Assembly: GCA_964528155.1 (NCBI GenBank)
Contig: CAZGRL010000025.1
Coordinates: 1 to 42,060, forward strand
Source: G001797105 sp964528155
GTDB lineage: Bacteria > Chloroflexota > Anaerolineae > Anaerolineales > E44-bin32
Reading direction: 5' to 3'
DNA: 42,060 nucleotides
Below, piece after piece: positions 41,992 through 42,060 of the stretch. Under the pieces are notes generated by a model. It saw only the letters and a program-made list of their open reading frames with translations, searched no databases and was not told the DNA's origin. Both the position numbers and the translations under genes were made by a program. Within the stretch, counting starts at the first letter, position 1. Each line of letters opens with the position of its first letter.

Positions 41992-42060
41992 GCACTTTCC
42001 GACAACGGGTGCATTCCATTTCGGGGGGCAAGGAACTTGCACAGGGGGATATCACACCGC

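Overview
The window looks like chromosome of a high-GC, probably aerobic or light-exposed member of the Chloroflexota, perhaps Anaerolineae-like. That placement is inferred from gene content and style: Thr-Pro-rich stalks on surface proteins, a MalT-type LuxR regulator, very large multi-GAF sensor kinases, DUF3467 and a bacterial translin. There is no rRNA, tRNA, transposase, CRISPR array or plasmid/phage gene in view.

Region 1 (about 50-5300) holds a nitrilase-fold apolipoprotein N-acyltransferase-like gene and a 904-residue MalT/LuxR ATPase regulator, both on the minus strand, and a plus-strand CGNR zinc-finger regulator.

Region 2 (about 5400-16800) is a plus-strand light-response and carotenoid island. 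It has a CarH-type B12-dependent MerR photoreceptor regulator, a second MerR protein with only the DNA-binding domain, an unknown ten-helix membrane protein, an MFS exporter, an F420/FMN split-barrel oxidoreductase, a frameshifted SRPBCC gene, and a tight operon: crtI, crtB, a class I photolyase, a P450 (likely carotene hydroxylase) and a fused CrtYc-CrtYd lycopene cyclase. Almost every junction in that operon is an ATGA overlap. The inferred logic is that light releases B12-CarH repression, giving pigment, UV repair and detoxification together. The short-MerR promoter lies inside two inverted repeats, and one half-site recurs in front of crtI.

Region 3 (about 16900-32000) contains a PA14/SdrD surface protein, two giant sensor histidine kinases (1333 and about 1230 residues) without a partner regulator nearby, a YHS-domain protein, a TolB-like lipoprotein, mutY and an O-methyltransferase.

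Region 4 (about 32200-36350) carries a DUF389 membrane protein with an unusual Thr-Pro linker and SH3b tail, and clpC, ended by a strong bidirectional terminator.

Region 5 (36420-41877, minus strand) is genome maintenance: ssb, DUF3467, translin, a Cas4/RecB-like nuclease split in two by an in-frame TGA between two membrane helices, NAD kinase, a zinc-finger membrane protein and recN. The split, membrane-anchored Cas4-like nuclease next to translin is the most unusual gene set here.

Several genes (short merR, mutY, the DUF389 gene, nadK) have a -10 hexamer 6-7 nt before the start codon, which implies leaderless transcripts.
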